A DNA stretch of 64,000 nt from Pedobacter insulae (lineage in GTDB: Bacteria > Bacteroidota > Bacteroidia > Sphingobacteriales > Sphingobacteriaceae), in assembly GCF_900113525.1 (NCBI RefSeq), contig NZ_FOPP01000005.1:294159-358158 (forward strand). Reading direction: 5' to 3'. Under the pieces are notes generated by a model that searched no databases, had not been told where the DNA came from, and saw nothing but the letters and a program-made list of their open reading frames with translations. Made by a program: the position numbers and the translations under genes. Positions 43,761 through 53,340 of the stretch are shown piece after piece. The stretch's first letter is position 1. Every line of letters begins with the position of its first letter.

Positions 43761-45512
43761 ATGAAATTATTACTCCAATACTTAAAGGCACACAAGTGGA
43801 TTGTAGCATTAGCATTATTTCTAGCGGCTATGAACATCGGATTTTCATTAATGGACCCGGCAATTACGGGTAAATTAATGGATAGATATATCACTAAGGC
43901 TCATCTTTACCAGTCAGATAAGAGTGCTTATATCAAGGGAGTACTCGAATTAATTGGTTATGCAATTGGAGTTGCAATGGTATCCCGAATCGCTAAGAAC
44001 TTTCAGGACTATTTTACGAGTATTATTATCCAAAAGGTTGGTGCTAAAATGTATGCAGATGGCCTTAAACACTCGCTTGAACTTCCTTATCAGGTGTTCG
44101 AGGATCAAAGAAGTGGAGAAACCTTGTCTATTTTACAGAAAGTTAGAACTGATAGTGAAAAGTTCATTACATCTTTTATTAGTATTCTCTTTATCAGCTT
44201 TATCGGATTATTGTTCGTCATAGTTTATTCGCTTTCTATTAGCTACAAAGTAACGCTCGTTTATGCCGCCTCTATTCCAATCATTAGTTTTATCAGTTGG
44301 TTTTTGAGTAGAAAAATTAAGGTCATACAACGCTCTATTATCTCAGAAACTACGGCGTTGGCAGGTTCAACAACAGAGTCGCTCCGCAATATTGAATTGG
44401 TTAAAAGTTTAGGCTTAGCGGACCAAGAAATCGGCCGTTTAAATACCACCACGTATAAAATTTTAGGGCTGGAACTGAAAAAGGTTAAATATGTTCGAAG
44501 CATGAGCTTTGTGCAGGGAACAACTGTAAACTTAGTGCGAAGTACCATGATTGTCGTATTGCTCATGCTAATTTTTGAAAACAACATCACACCGGGTCAG
44601 TATCTGTCGTTTTTATTTTATTCTTTCTTTTTATTCGGGCCCCTGCAAGAAATTGGAACCGTAATTTTGGCCTGGAGAGAGGCTGAGGTGTCATTAGGTA
44701 ATTTCAAAAAGATTTTAAACACACCCATTGAACACAAGCCTTTGAATCCAGTCATCGTGCAGAAAATTAATGCATTGTCTTTCGAAAATGTAAGTTTCAG
44801 ACACTTGTCTGGCAAAAATAACGCGCTAAATAATATCTATTTTAATACAAAAGAGGGCGAAACAATTGCCTTTGTAGGCCCTTCTGGCTCTGGTAAAACG
44901 ACCTTGGTTAAGCTGTTAGTCGGCTTATATCAACCCGTAGAAGGAAAAGTGTTGTACAACCAAGTTTCGGGAAAGGATATTGATTTAAATCTATTAAGAG
45001 AAAAAATTGGCTTTGTAACCCAAGACACCCAGTTGTTTTCGGGAACAATTAGAGAGAACCTTCAGTTCGTTAAGCCAGGAGCAAGTGATGAAGATTGTAT
45101 GCGGGTTTTGCATCAGGCAGCCTGCCAAAACCTTTTAGCACGTGCTGATAATGGATTGGATACCATAATTGGCGAGGGCGGCGTGAAAGTGTCTGGAGGT
45201 GAAAAGCAGCGCCTTTCTATAGCAAGAGCATTGTTACGTAAACCGGATATTTTAGTTTTTGATGAAGCAACTTCCTCCTTGGATTCGCTAACAGAGGAAG
45301 AAATTACAGCTACAATACGGGATGTTTCAGAACTTACTAGTCAGATTACTATTTTAATCGCCCATAGATTATCAACCATTCGCCATGCGGATCGGATTTA
45401 TGTATTAGAGAAAGGTAATATCATTGAGCAAGGGAAGCACGCGGAGTTATTGGCAGAAAAGGGCTTGTACTTCGCCATGTGGAGGCAACAAGTTGGAGAA
45501 AGGGTCGATTAA
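43761..45512 (+). CDS. ABC exporter, fused permease and ATPase
   Basis: A 583-residue half-transporter of the MsbA/multidrug type: six membrane helices (about 15-320), then an ATPase domain with Walker A GPSGSGKTT near 376-384, the Q loop around VTQDTQLFSG, signature VSGGEKQRL, Walker B ILVFDEATSSLD and the switch His in AHRLST. It should work as a homodimer. The substrate (lipid, drug or peptide) is not readable from sequence. Its stop overlaps the convergent MFS gene by 4 bases. Confidence 0.94.
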   Translation: MKLLLQYLKAHKWIVALALFLAAMNIGFSLMDPAITGKLMDRYITKAHLYQSDKSAYIKGVLELIGYAIGVAMVSRIAKNFQDYFTSIIIQKVGAKMYADGLKHSLELPYQVFEDQRSGETLSILQKVRTDSEKFITSFISILFISFIGLLFVIVYSLSISYKVTLVYAASIPIISFISWFLSRKIKVIQRSIISETTALAGSTTESLRNIELVKSLGLADQEIGRLNTTTYKILGLELKKVKYVRSMSFVQGTTVNLVRSTMIVVLLMLIFENNITPGQYLSFLFYSFFLFGPLQEIGTVILAWREAEVSLGNFKKILNTPIEHKPLNPVIVQKINALSFENVSFRHLSGKNNALNNIYFNTKEGETIAFVGPSGSGKTTLVKLLVGLYQPVEGKVLYNQVSGKDIDLNLLREKIGFVTQDTQLFSGTIRENLQFVKPGASDEDCMRVLHQAACQNLLARADNGLDTIIGEGGVKVSGGEKQRLSIARALLRKPDILVFDEATSSLDSLTEEEITATIRDVSELTSQITILIAHRLSTIRHADRIYVLEKGNIIEQGKHAELLAEKGLYFAMWRQQVGERVD

Positions 45513-46801
45513 ACCTGATCCTCAATTTTTTCTGCAGGTTTTATGTCAGCTAAAGTTAAGGGTAATAAATTTTTGGTTTTGAAATAAGTAATTGCGGCAA
45601 TCCCCAAGGTCATACTGCCTCCAAACACCACTGCCGGAACAGTACGCATTAACTTTGCGGTTAAACCCGATTCGAACGCTCCAATCTCATTAGATGAGCC
45701 AATAAACATGCTATTTACGGCCGATACCCTGCCTCGCATTTGATCTGGTGTAAGCAACTGCATAATTGTTGAACGAATCACTACACTCACACTATCAAAT
45801 GCACCTTCGCAAAATAAGAAGAATAAAGTGAGGTAGAAACTAGTGGATAAACCATAGCATATTATGCTTAAACCAAAACCCGTAACGGCAATTAACAAAT
45901 TGCGCCAAGGTTTATTCATCGGCGAGAATCGCGTCATGATTAACATGGTAATCACTGCGCCGATTGAGGCTGCAGCTCTCATATAGCCCAAACCTTCGGA
46001 GCCAACTTTTAAAATATCCTCAGCAAAAACAGGCAGCAATGCTACTGCTCCTCCAAAAAATACGGAGAATAAATCAAGGCTTATCGCGGCTAACATCATT
46101 TTGCTTTTAAAAACAAAATTAATTCCTTCTTTTAAACTCTTCACAATACTTTCTTTGGGAATGAATGTGGGCGGGTGCGTTTTTAAAAAGAAAATGCAGA
46201 TGAGCGAGAATATAATAAAGCTAATGATTACCATATAGGTAGGCGTTATTCCATAAAACGCATAAATCAATCCTCCTGTTAATGGACCTAAAATTGAGGC
46301 CATTTGCCAGAAAGAGCTACTCCATGTACTCCCATTGGCATACAAATCTTTGGGAATAATCTGTGCCATTAATGAAAATGTTGCCGGACCGAAAAAGCCT
46401 CTCGCTAAGCCCACCCCAAATATCATCGCATACATGATGGGCACGATGTAGCTTGTTGGTACGTAAGCATGCATTCTATTGGAAGTAACCACTAACATGA
46501 TGATGGAACACAACAATACTCCGGCAAATATTTTTAATAATAATCCTCTTTTTTCAGTCTTATCAGCTATATATCCTCCGTAAAGCGCTATGCCAATGGC
46601 GGGAATTGCTTCGCAGAGACCAATTAGACCCAATGCCAAAGGATCTTTTGTGAGGTAATAGATATGGAAACCAATGATTACTGCCTGCATTTGATAAGCA
46701 AAAGTGAAGAAGAAGCGCATTCCGATATAGGAGCGAAATTCTCGATAACGCAATGCCGCGAATGGATCTTTTTTTTCTACAATGACAGATTGTTCTTCCA
46801 A
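45509..46801 (-). CDS. MFS exporter of the EntS-like type
   Basis: A 430-residue transporter with about 12 membrane helices. The N-terminal DPFAALRYREFRSYIGMRF and the motif GGYIADKTEKR between helices 2 and 3 place it in the EntS-like / DHA3 group, whose known members export siderophores or drugs. No siderophore genes are near. The start appears to be a TTG at 46801: the frame closes three codons upstream and the next Met (near residue 28) would cut into helix 1. Confidence 0.88.
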   Translation of the reverse strand: MEEQSVIVEKKDPFAALRYREFRSYIGMRFFFTFAYQMQAVIIGFHIYYLTKDPLALGLIGLCEAIPAIGIALYGGYIADKTEKRGLLLKIFAGVLLCSIIMLVVTSNRMHAYVPTSYIVPIMYAMIFGVGLARGFFGPATFSLMAQIIPKDLYANGSTWSSSFWQMASILGPLTGGLIYAFYGITPTYMVIISFIIFSLICIFFLKTHPPTFIPKESIVKSLKEGINFVFKSKMMLAAISLDLFSVFFGGAVALLPVFAEDILKVGSEGLGYMRAAASIGAVITMLIMTRFSPMNKPWRNLLIAVTGFGLSIICYGLSTSFYLTLFFLFCEGAFDSVSVVIRSTIMQLLTPDQMRGRVSAVNSMFIGSSNEIGAFESGLTAKLMRTVPAVVFGGSMTLGIAAITYFKTKNLLPLTLADIKPAEKIEDQV

Positions 46802-46865
46802 AGTGATTTATTTTTAAAGTTCGAATAGCACAAACGGACAGTCAAACCGTATGTCTGAGTCCTCG

Positions 46866-47258
46866 CTAAATTAAGGGTTGAGCCGGGTTATTTTTATAAT
46901 AATCCAATTTATATTGAAACATTTCGCTCATCTTGGATGCCCTCCATTTTGCTTCATCAGCCTTTGCACCTACAAAATTTTCATCTATAGTTTCGTTAAA
47001 TAACTTGATCCATGTATCGAAGTGCTGTTTTTCAATAGGCAATTTAGCATGCTTTAAAAAGGGACTACCGGCGTACGCTTGGGTATCCAACAAAAGCGTT
47101 TGCCAAAAACCATACATTTTTTCTAAATGAATAGGCCATTTATCGCCAATCACCTCATTAAAAATAGGAGCTAAAAGCGAATTATCGCGAACTTTGCCAT
47201 AAAAATTATCGACCAATAATTTTACGTCATCTAAATTGAGAATATCAGCGTTTTTCAT
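46866..47258 (-). CDS. group III truncated haemoglobin
   Basis: A 130-residue 2-over-2 globin from the ATG at 47258. The group III pattern is seen in VKLLVDNFYGKVRDNSLLAPIF, the Trp-rich MYGFWQTLLL, and His in KQHFDTWIKLF as probable proximal ligand. Proteins of this group bind oxygen or nitric oxide and are thought to act in redox or nitrosative defence; the exact role is unsettled. It lies between the MFS gene (64 bases) and the DoxX-like gene (35 bases) on the same strand. Confidence 0.92.
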   Translation of the reverse strand: MKNADILNLDDVKLLVDNFYGKVRDNSLLAPIFNEVIGDKWPIHLEKMYGFWQTLLLDTQAYAGSPFLKHAKLPIEKQHFDTWIKLFNETIDENFVGAKADEAKWRASKMSEMFQYKLDYYKNNPAQPLI

Positions 47259-47293
47259 TGTTGCAGACAAAGATAAGACGTTCTATTTAAAGT

Positions 47294-48571
47294 CTATCTA
47301 TTATAGGGATATTCGTTTACCCAATTAAACTTCCTGTTGATTAACTTGTACTTTTTAAGGTCTACCTTTTTTAAAATAATAGTGGTAGAGTCACGGTGCA
47401 ATATTCCATTTAAAATGATCCTGTCTCCACCAGAGAAACGATATTTAAAGAGACTTTTCTGCGTTTCATCATTTGGATTGTCGTTAAACTTAATTTGTTT
47501 AGTAAGCGTGTCGACTTTAACTGAAACATATTCTGTTGAGTCATTCATAAACTTTATTCTTACCCAATCCTTAGTTTGGATAATCAGTTCCCTCCATCTC
47601 CCGTAATCGGTTGTAAGTGGGGGCAGGTCCACTTTGTTAATCGTGAACTGTTCAACCTCATAGATGCCGTAAAGTGGAGGTTTTACCGCCAATTCACCAT
47701 ATTGTTTCGAAGCTTTTAGAGACCCGTTAATAAGAGTTAATGTAAAGTAAATAATTACTAAATATTTGAAAGCATATAGCGCATAGAACATCCATTTTTT
47801 CCTATAAACAGGAGCTTCTATAATTTGTAGACTTACCGAATTTCCTGTGAGGAAAAACTGTATGATTTTTTTTAGATACGGAGCTAAAATGAAAAGGCAC
47901 ATCACTACGAGGGTAGTTGAAAGTATTTTCACCGGGACATCATAAAAATAATTCATACTCATCACATGTACAGAGGCGGCTAGGCTCAAAAATGCCCCCA
48001 CAACCATTGTCCGGCGGAATAGCAACAAGACAGATGAAACCTCAATAATGCCCATGAAAATATTATAACCTTTGGAATAGCCAAGAAAAGTCCAAGCTAA
48101 ACCCATGGGAGACGAATCACCGTAAGCCTGGGTTAGACGGGATAAATAAGGAGATGGAAACTGCAGTTTAATGATCTTAACCATCCCGTAATTAATGAGC
48201 GTAAATGCTACATAACAACGAACTAATACCAATAACCAATAGTATAACTTATTGTAGTTTTTTCTTTTGTAATCAATGGCCGACCACAGGCCTGCAGCAA
48301 TAACCGAAACGATTGTGCTGAAAAGAAGTAAGACATAGTCATAACTGGTATCGCCACTGCCATTGGTAAAGATGGTATAATCATACTCATAGCCAACCAC
48401 ATTCGCGGAGAACCAAGGGATGAATTGATGCATCCATTGTATTGGGTATTGAGCTAAAACATTGAAAAAGGGGAAAGCGCCGTTATTATTAAACGTAATA
48501 TAAAGCACAAATAAAATAAAGAACGCCCTAAAGCTATATTTTTTAAAAAAACTCCATTGAGCGTCATTCAT
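47294..48571 (-). CDS. DoxX-like multi-pass membrane protein
   Basis: A 425-residue protein from the ATG at 48571. It has about eight membrane helices in the first 270 residues, with the DoxX-like phrase ALVRCYVAFTLINYGMVKI partly visible (LVRCYVAFTLINYGMVKI) and GIIEVSSVLLLFRR, then a soluble C-terminal domain of about 140 residues rich in beta strands. The DoxX relation is moderate and the function unknown. It lies 46 bases downstream of thiE and could be in the riboswitch-controlled transcript. Confidence 0.75.
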   Translation of the reverse strand: MNDAQWSFFKKYSFRAFFILFVLYITFNNNGAFPFFNVLAQYPIQWMHQFIPWFSANVVGYEYDYTIFTNGSGDTSYDYVLLLFSTIVSVIAAGLWSAIDYKRKNYNKLYYWLLVLVRCYVAFTLINYGMVKIIKLQFPSPYLSRLTQAYGDSSPMGLAWTFLGYSKGYNIFMGIIEVSSVLLLFRRTMVVGAFLSLAASVHVMSMNYFYDVPVKILSTTLVVMCLFILAPYLKKIIQFFLTGNSVSLQIIEAPVYRKKWMFYALYAFKYLVIIYFTLTLINGSLKASKQYGELAVKPPLYGIYEVEQFTINKVDLPPLTTDYGRWRELIIQTKDWVRIKFMNDSTEYVSVKVDTLTKQIKFNDNPNDETQKSLFKYRFSGGDRIILNGILHRDSTTIILKKVDLKKYKLINRKFNWVNEYPYNR

Positions 48572-48617
48572 AATCAAAACTACTTTATTTAGCCGAACAT
48601 CGCAAGCGCCTATTTGT

Positions 48618-49250
48618 CTAAATTACAGCATTATAAAAATCTTGATAGGCTAATCTTAAGTCGTCAGCTTGGTTTATGGCTGAAGATACTGCAATTCCAT
48701 AAATACCCGTGGAAAGTAATGAATCTGTATCCTGTAAAGTAACCCCTCCAACTGCTAAAATTGGTAGTTCAAGAGCCATCGACTTTAATGTTTGGGAAGC
48801 CTCAAGATACCCCTTAACGCCAAGTAATGGGGCGTTATTTGGTTTCGTTGTGGTAACCTTAAAAGGACCAAAACCGGCATAATCTGCGCCCTCTTTCGCC
48901 AAGCGGATTAAATTTTCAATAGTGTTTGATGATCCGCCCAGAGTAAACGCTTCTCCAATATGTTTCCGCAGTGCGATAAAATCTGCATCCATATCTTCTA
49001 TATGAAATCCCTGAATATCTGCCTTCCCTTTCAAATGGATATGATCTGTTACAATCAACGTAGCACCCCAATCGTCACAAATTTCAGCAATGATGTGAAT
49101 GTCTGCCAGAAGATCTTTATCATTTTTGCTTAGGCAGCGATATTGAATCCATTTTGCTCCAGCCTCACAAGCTAATTGCGCCTGATTAATATGCGTATGC
49201 TGTGGAATGTCATGGGTAATAAAATGTAATTTCTCAATAAACTTTTTCAT
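48618..49250 (-). CDS. thiE: thiamine phosphate synthase
   Basis: A 210-residue (beta/alpha)8 enzyme that joins the pyrimidine HMP-PP to the thiazole phosphate to give thiamine phosphate. Visible landmarks: KWIQYRCLSKND, the ATLIVTDH strand, GFHIEDMD, and the phosphate/pyrophosphate region GFGPFKVTTTKPNN followed by ILAVGGVT and GIAVSSAI. It lies 19 bases after the TonB-dependent receptor gene and behind the TPP riboswitch. No other thi gene is in the window. Confidence 0.92.
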   Translation of the reverse strand: MKKFIEKLHFITHDIPQHTHINQAQLACEAGAKWIQYRCLSKNDKDLLADIHIIAEICDDWGATLIVTDHIHLKGKADIQGFHIEDMDADFIALRKHIGEAFTLGGSSNTIENLIRLAKEGADYAGFGPFKVTTTKPNNAPLLGVKGYLEASQTLKSMALELPILAVGGVTLQDTDSLLSTGIYGIAVSSAINQADDLRLAYQDFYNAVI

Positions 49251-49269
49251 GCCAAAATTGCCTTTCTCT

Positions 49270-51717
49270 TTAAAATTTCAAATTTAAACTCAACATTAAG
49301 TTCGTGCCCGATTGCGCAAAATAAAAGTTCTCGGTAGTTAATGAGCCTCCACTAAAATAGCCGAAAGTGTATCCGTTGCTTTCATATTTTTCATTCAGCA
49401 CATTATTGACTAACAATGCGAGATTGATATTCTTAAAACCTTTTAAATTAAGCGTATAGCCAAACCGTGCATTGTTAACCCAATAGGCTGCTAATTTGCG
49501 AGTATTATTTTGAGTGTTGTCTAAATATTGCCCGCCAACATGCTTAGATTGCCAACTTAAAGCTAGTGACTTCGTGGGGTTGTAAACTAACTCCCCAGAA
49601 AGGATTGAACTCGGAGAAAAAGAAATGGTCGTATTGGTGTAAGTGTTTTCTTGCTGACCGCCGTTGTCATAGTCATCTATAAACTCGGTAAAATGCTTAA
49701 TTTTATTGCGGCTCAAGGAAGCGTTGGCCAATACAGAAAACTGATCGTTAAGTCTGCAGGTCGCATCAAATTCAACGCCTATGCGGTAGCTATCTGCCAC
49801 ATTCTGTCTGAAATATTCTCCTACATCATTGATTTTCCCAGTAGTTACTAGCTGATCTTTATACCACATGCCATACAAATTTAAACCACCAGCTAATTTG
49901 TCTCCGTTGAAACGATAACCAGCTTCCAGATTATTTAGTTTCTCTGGTTTAGGGATTGTGCCAGCATTCACATTTATATAGTCATCTCTTCCAGGTTCTT
50001 TGTTAGCGACACTTAATGATGCGTAAACGTTTGAATTTGTCGAAATAAAATAGCTTGCTCCAATTTTTGGATTAAAAAAGTTTAGCTCATCTTTAACGTT
50101 TAGTTGATATATATTCTTGTCAGTTCCCAGTACATCATAATAAATGCGACGATATTGTAAGTCAGCAAAAAGATTTAATTTTTCTGTAGGATTATATCCA
50201 ACCTTTAAGAAGGTGTTAAAGTCGGTTTTAAATCCGTCATTGTCATAGTAATGCCTATCATTTGTACCATTGCTGGCATATTGCGCATAAATAACCTGCC
50301 CAAAATGAGCACCTTTGTATTCGTTATATCCACCGCCTAGTGTTAACTGCCAGCCAGCGCTAGGTTTATAATTGAAAGCATAAGTAAAACCATAAAAATC
50401 ATTATCCAACCATCTTCTTCGAATTAAGTCCGTTCTACTGATTGTAGTTCCATCAATTACTACTGGCTGAAGACCATAATTGGTTAATTTTTGAGATTCC
50501 TTAAATTCTTCATAATAACCTTTACCGGCGGTGTAGTGTAATGCTCCGTTGAAAGAAAATTTCTCATTAAACTGTTTCGCATAGAGCAATTGATAATGAT
50601 CCTGCCAATAATTGTCGGTCTGATCCTGATAAGTAAAACTGTTATAGGTTCTACTATTTGAGTTCAATAAGTTTGCAGCATCGGCAGAGTTTAACTCATT
50701 TCTAGCAATGTAGGCATTCATCCTAGCCACATCTCCGTTTAAGCGAGATTCGGGAATTCCATTCCATGCCTGGTAAGTTTTTTCACTTCCTGAAAATACA
50801 TTAACTCTAAGTAAATCAGTTTTTCCGTGATAAGCTCCTGAAACAAAATAAGATTTTAAATTAGAAGCCGCTCTATCTATAAATCCATCAGATTTAATGC
50901 GAGATAAACGCCCATCAAAGCTCCATTGATCATTAATTAAACCTGTTCCAACTTTAACGGTATTTTTCCAGGTGTCAAATGAGCCGTAAGTGTTATTAAT
51001 TTCCGCATAAGGATTGCTTTCCCCAGCCGTAGTTTGGATATTTAAGCTTCCTCCAAATGCACCTGCCCCATTGGTTGAGGTACCAACACCGCGCTGGATT
51101 TGAATATTGTCAACTGAAGACGCAAAATCAGGCATGTTAACCCAAAAAGTACCCTGACTTTCGCTATCGTTATATGGAATACCGTTAAGCGTAACATTTA
51201 CTCTTGTAGCATCACTACCGCGGATGCGAATTCCTGTGTAACCTACTCCAGCTCCAGCATCGGAGGTTACCACTACACCAGGCGTATTATCGAGGATGAA
51301 GGGTAGATCCTGACCGAAATTGTGCTTAGCGATAGTTTCCTTATCAATATTCTTAAAGGTGGCAGCAGCATTCGATGATGCGCGGGTTGCGCTCACCACA
51401 ATTTCGTTCGCCAAAAAGGTAAGCGGTGTTAGCTTGAAGTTTAAGGTGATATTTGCTTGCAAATTAATTATTTGTGTTTCACTTTGATATCCCAAAAAAC
51501 TAGCGGTGATCGTATAATCGCCTGCGGGTAGGTTTTTTAATTCAAAATGACCATTTTCACTAGTTGAAGCAACTGTTTTTCCTTTCAACCGGATGGTTGC
51601 ACCATTTAAAAAATTGTTAGCGTTTTTTTCGGAAACAGTTCCCGAAATGTTGAACTGCGCCATCATGAGTAGCGGGCACAATAAAGCAGCTAATACTGCC
51701 GTCGTAATTTTTTTCAA
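49270..51717 (-). CDS. TonB-dependent receptor under TPP riboswitch control, probable thiamine importer
   Basis: An 815-residue outer membrane receptor: signal peptide ending near MMAQ (residue 21), carboxypeptidase-regulatory-like domain (about 23-100), a plug domain (about 115-230) with IRIRGSDATRVNVTLNGIPYND as a landmark, and a 22-strand barrel ending in the terminal Phe (NLKF). The TPP riboswitch about 70 bases upstream and thiE downstream indicate thiamine or a precursor as ligand; this is inference from regulation. The start is a TTG at 51717, preceded by AGGAAA; the frame closes five codons upstream and no ATG gives a full signal peptide. Confidence 0.93.
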   Translation of the reverse strand: MKKITTAVLAALLCPLLMMAQFNISGTVSEKNANNFLNGATIRLKGKTVASTSENGHFELKNLPAGDYTITASFLGYQSETQIINLQANITLNFKLTPLTFLANEIVVSATRASSNAAATFKNIDKETIAKHNFGQDLPFILDNTPGVVVTSDAGAGVGYTGIRIRGSDATRVNVTLNGIPYNDSESQGTFWVNMPDFASSVDNIQIQRGVGTSTNGAGAFGGSLNIQTTAGESNPYAEINNTYGSFDTWKNTVKVGTGLINDQWSFDGRLSRIKSDGFIDRAASNLKSYFVSGAYHGKTDLLRVNVFSGSEKTYQAWNGIPESRLNGDVARMNAYIARNELNSADAANLLNSNSRTYNSFTYQDQTDNYWQDHYQLLYAKQFNEKFSFNGALHYTAGKGYYEEFKESQKLTNYGLQPVVIDGTTISRTDLIRRRWLDNDFYGFTYAFNYKPSAGWQLTLGGGYNEYKGAHFGQVIYAQYASNGTNDRHYYDNDGFKTDFNTFLKVGYNPTEKLNLFADLQYRRIYYDVLGTDKNIYQLNVKDELNFFNPKIGASYFISTNSNVYASLSVANKEPGRDDYINVNAGTIPKPEKLNNLEAGYRFNGDKLAGGLNLYGMWYKDQLVTTGKINDVGEYFRQNVADSYRIGVEFDATCRLNDQFSVLANASLSRNKIKHFTEFIDDYDNGGQQENTYTNTTISFSPSSILSGELVYNPTKSLALSWQSKHVGGQYLDNTQNNTRKLAAYWVNNARFGYTLNLKGFKNINLALLVNNVLNEKYESNGYTFGYFSGGSLTTENFYFAQSGTNLMLSLNLKF

Positions 51718-51785
51718 TTTATTTTTCCTTTAGTTAAACCTGCCGATAGTAGGGGTACTCCCGACTCTAGTTAAACTCTATAAAC

Positions 51786-51892
51786 CATTCCCTACGCCAG
51801 CATTATCTGGATCAGGTGCATTCAGAACTTTCGCTCTAAAATGGGTATTTTCTCAGCCCGTATTTGCGTTTTTTACAAAACAAGGCACCCCT
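51786..51892 (-). promoter_or_regulatory. TPP riboswitch (THI element)
   Basis: Reading the minus strand, the conserved elements occur in order: GGGGTGCC at 51891-51884, GGGCTGAGAAAATACCC at 51859-51843, and ACCTGATCCAGATAATGC followed by TGGCGTAGGGAA at about 51817-51788. These are the pyrimidine-sensing CTGAGA helix and the pyrophosphate-sensing helix of the thiamine pyrophosphate aptamer. It lies in the leader of the TonB receptor-thiE transcript and should lower expression when TPP is plentiful. I do not see a clean terminator stem, so control may be at translation. Confidence 0.97.
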
Positions 51893-51962
51893 TATTGATG
51901 TTGCAAAGGTAAGCTAAAAGGATTGGTAAAAAAAATGTTTCCGAAATAGATGTCTTTATGTT

Positions 51963-52499
51963 TTATAAGACCTCACTTCTTAAAAATCCATCAATGGCTT
52001 CAATTACATTTTGTAACCGATCGTTAAGTCCACCAACCACTACGTAATTGGCATTTAAAAACTTCAACTCTTTATGCCATACAGACATAAAATGTTCACG
52101 CATATGTGGGAAATCTCTTAACGGGTCTTCCATCCATGGTAAATCGATATCCAGTAGTACATAAAAATCGTAAGGCTTAGCTTGTAAGGCATCCGTTACA
52201 ATTTGAGGAGTCTCACCGAGCATTTCGTCGCTCCATATTTTAACCGTTAAGAAAGTTGTATCACAAATAATAAAATCGCTTTCAGTTATTGCCAAAACAG
52301 ATTCTTCAAGTGCCACCTGACCATGAAACATGTTGATTTCATCTTGCAGTGTACAATCCGCAGTTAATGCAGCACAATAATAACGCGCATATTCAGGAAC
52401 CCAGGGTACTTGGTAGTGCTTCGCCAAAGCTTTGGAAATAGTCGACTTCCCCGTGCTTTCGGGGCCAACAATAGCTATTTTTTTAATTGCGCTGTTCAC
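51963..52499 (-). CDS. NadR-type nucleoside kinase / ATPase
   Basis: A 178-residue P-loop protein corresponding to the ribosylnicotinamide kinase domain of NadR, without its adenylyltransferase or repressor domains. Walker A is GPESTGKST (about 12-20), with EYARYYC and CDTTFLTVKIWSDE as family landmarks. It would phosphorylate nicotinamide riboside to NMN. The GTG start at 52499 lies within the PnuC gene (17-base overlap), so the two are coupled. A role on thiamine is possible because the TPP riboswitch follows 71 bases after its stop, but the aptamer does not control this gene. Confidence 0.85.
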   Translation of the reverse strand: MNSAIKKIAIVGPESTGKSTISKALAKHYQVPWVPEYARYYCAALTADCTLQDEINMFHGQVALEESVLAITESDFIICDTTFLTVKIWSDEMLGETPQIVTDALQAKPYDFYVLLDIDLPWMEDPLRDFPHMREHFMSVWHKELKFLNANYVVVGGLNDRLQNVIEAIDGFLRSEVL

Positions 52500-53103
52500 G
52501 ATAAGTTTTTCTCCAATCTAAATACCCCATTGTAGCAATGCCGATATATAAAGCGTACATCAATCCGGTAGCATACAGGTCTTTAGAAAAATACACACCT
52601 ACGTAAATTAGGTCAACAAAAATCCAAATCAACCAGTTTTGCAATACTTTTCTAGCTAAAAAAATTTGTCCAATCAAACTACAAGCCGTGCAAAAACTGT
52701 CTATAAAAGGAAATGAGGCATCAGTTTGCTGATATAATAAGAAGCCCAGTGTGATGGTAAATACAACTGCCCCCAATACAGATAATAAAATTTCCCGCGT
52801 AGTAATGATAGTAATTGGACGGGATTCTGTTGGGTTATTACGCTGTTTACTCCAAAAATACCAACCATAAACATTCATTACAAAGAAATAGAGCTGCAAA
52901 CCCATGTCTGCATATAGCTTTGTCTCGAAAAATATAAAGATATAAATGATTACGCTCACAATGGCCACCGGCCAATTCCAAATATTGTTTTTTGCTGCTA
53001 ACCAAACACATAAAATGCCGGTAAAAACACCGCACCATTCTAGTATTCCAGTTCCAAACAAAAAATGAGTAATGCTTTCACGAAAAGTTTCGATTAATAA
53101 CAT
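52483..53103 (-). CDS. PnuC/PnuT-family vitamin transporter
   Basis: A 206-residue inner membrane protein with about seven helices. The family pattern is seen in EWCGVFTGILCVWLAAKNNIWNWPVAIV and YGWYFWSKQ, cited as landmarks. PnuC carries nicotinamide riboside; PnuT carries thiamine. Coupling to a NadR-type kinase favours nicotinamide riboside, whereas nearness to the TPP riboswitch favours thiamine. No TPP aptamer lies in the 237 bases upstream, so regulation does not settle it. Confidence 0.9.
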   Translation of the reverse strand: MLLIETFRESITHFLFGTGILEWCGVFTGILCVWLAAKNNIWNWPVAIVSVIIYIFIFFETKLYADMGLQLYFFVMNVYGWYFWSKQRNNPTESRPITIITTREILLSVLGAVVFTITLGFLLYQQTDASFPFIDSFCTACSLIGQIFLARKVLQNWLIWIFVDLIYVGVYFSKDLYATGLMYALYIGIATMGYLDWRKTYREQRN

Positions 53104-53249
53104 GCTTCAAAAGTAGGAAATAGAATTAGCATTGAAGCCTCCCGCTTTGACAAAGTTAAAATACTAAGATTCCCATCCTGTACAAGTTTAGTTTTCAACA
53201 TTTTTTGCTGTCCGGTCTAGTATCCAATATTTCAATTTCCTTTAGAATC

Positions 53250-53281
53250 AAAAAATCCGATAGGGAACAACCCCTACCGGA
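53250..53281 (-). terminator. terminator of the lipoprotein gene at 53341
   Basis: On the minus strand TCCGGTAGGG and CCCTATCGGA pair (one G:T) around GTTGTT, followed by TTTTTT. Confidence 0.9.
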
Positions 53282-53340
53282 TAATAAACCAAACAAACTA
53301 TTTATGAAGAATATCCTCAAAGAATGAGGAAGCTTTAGAT

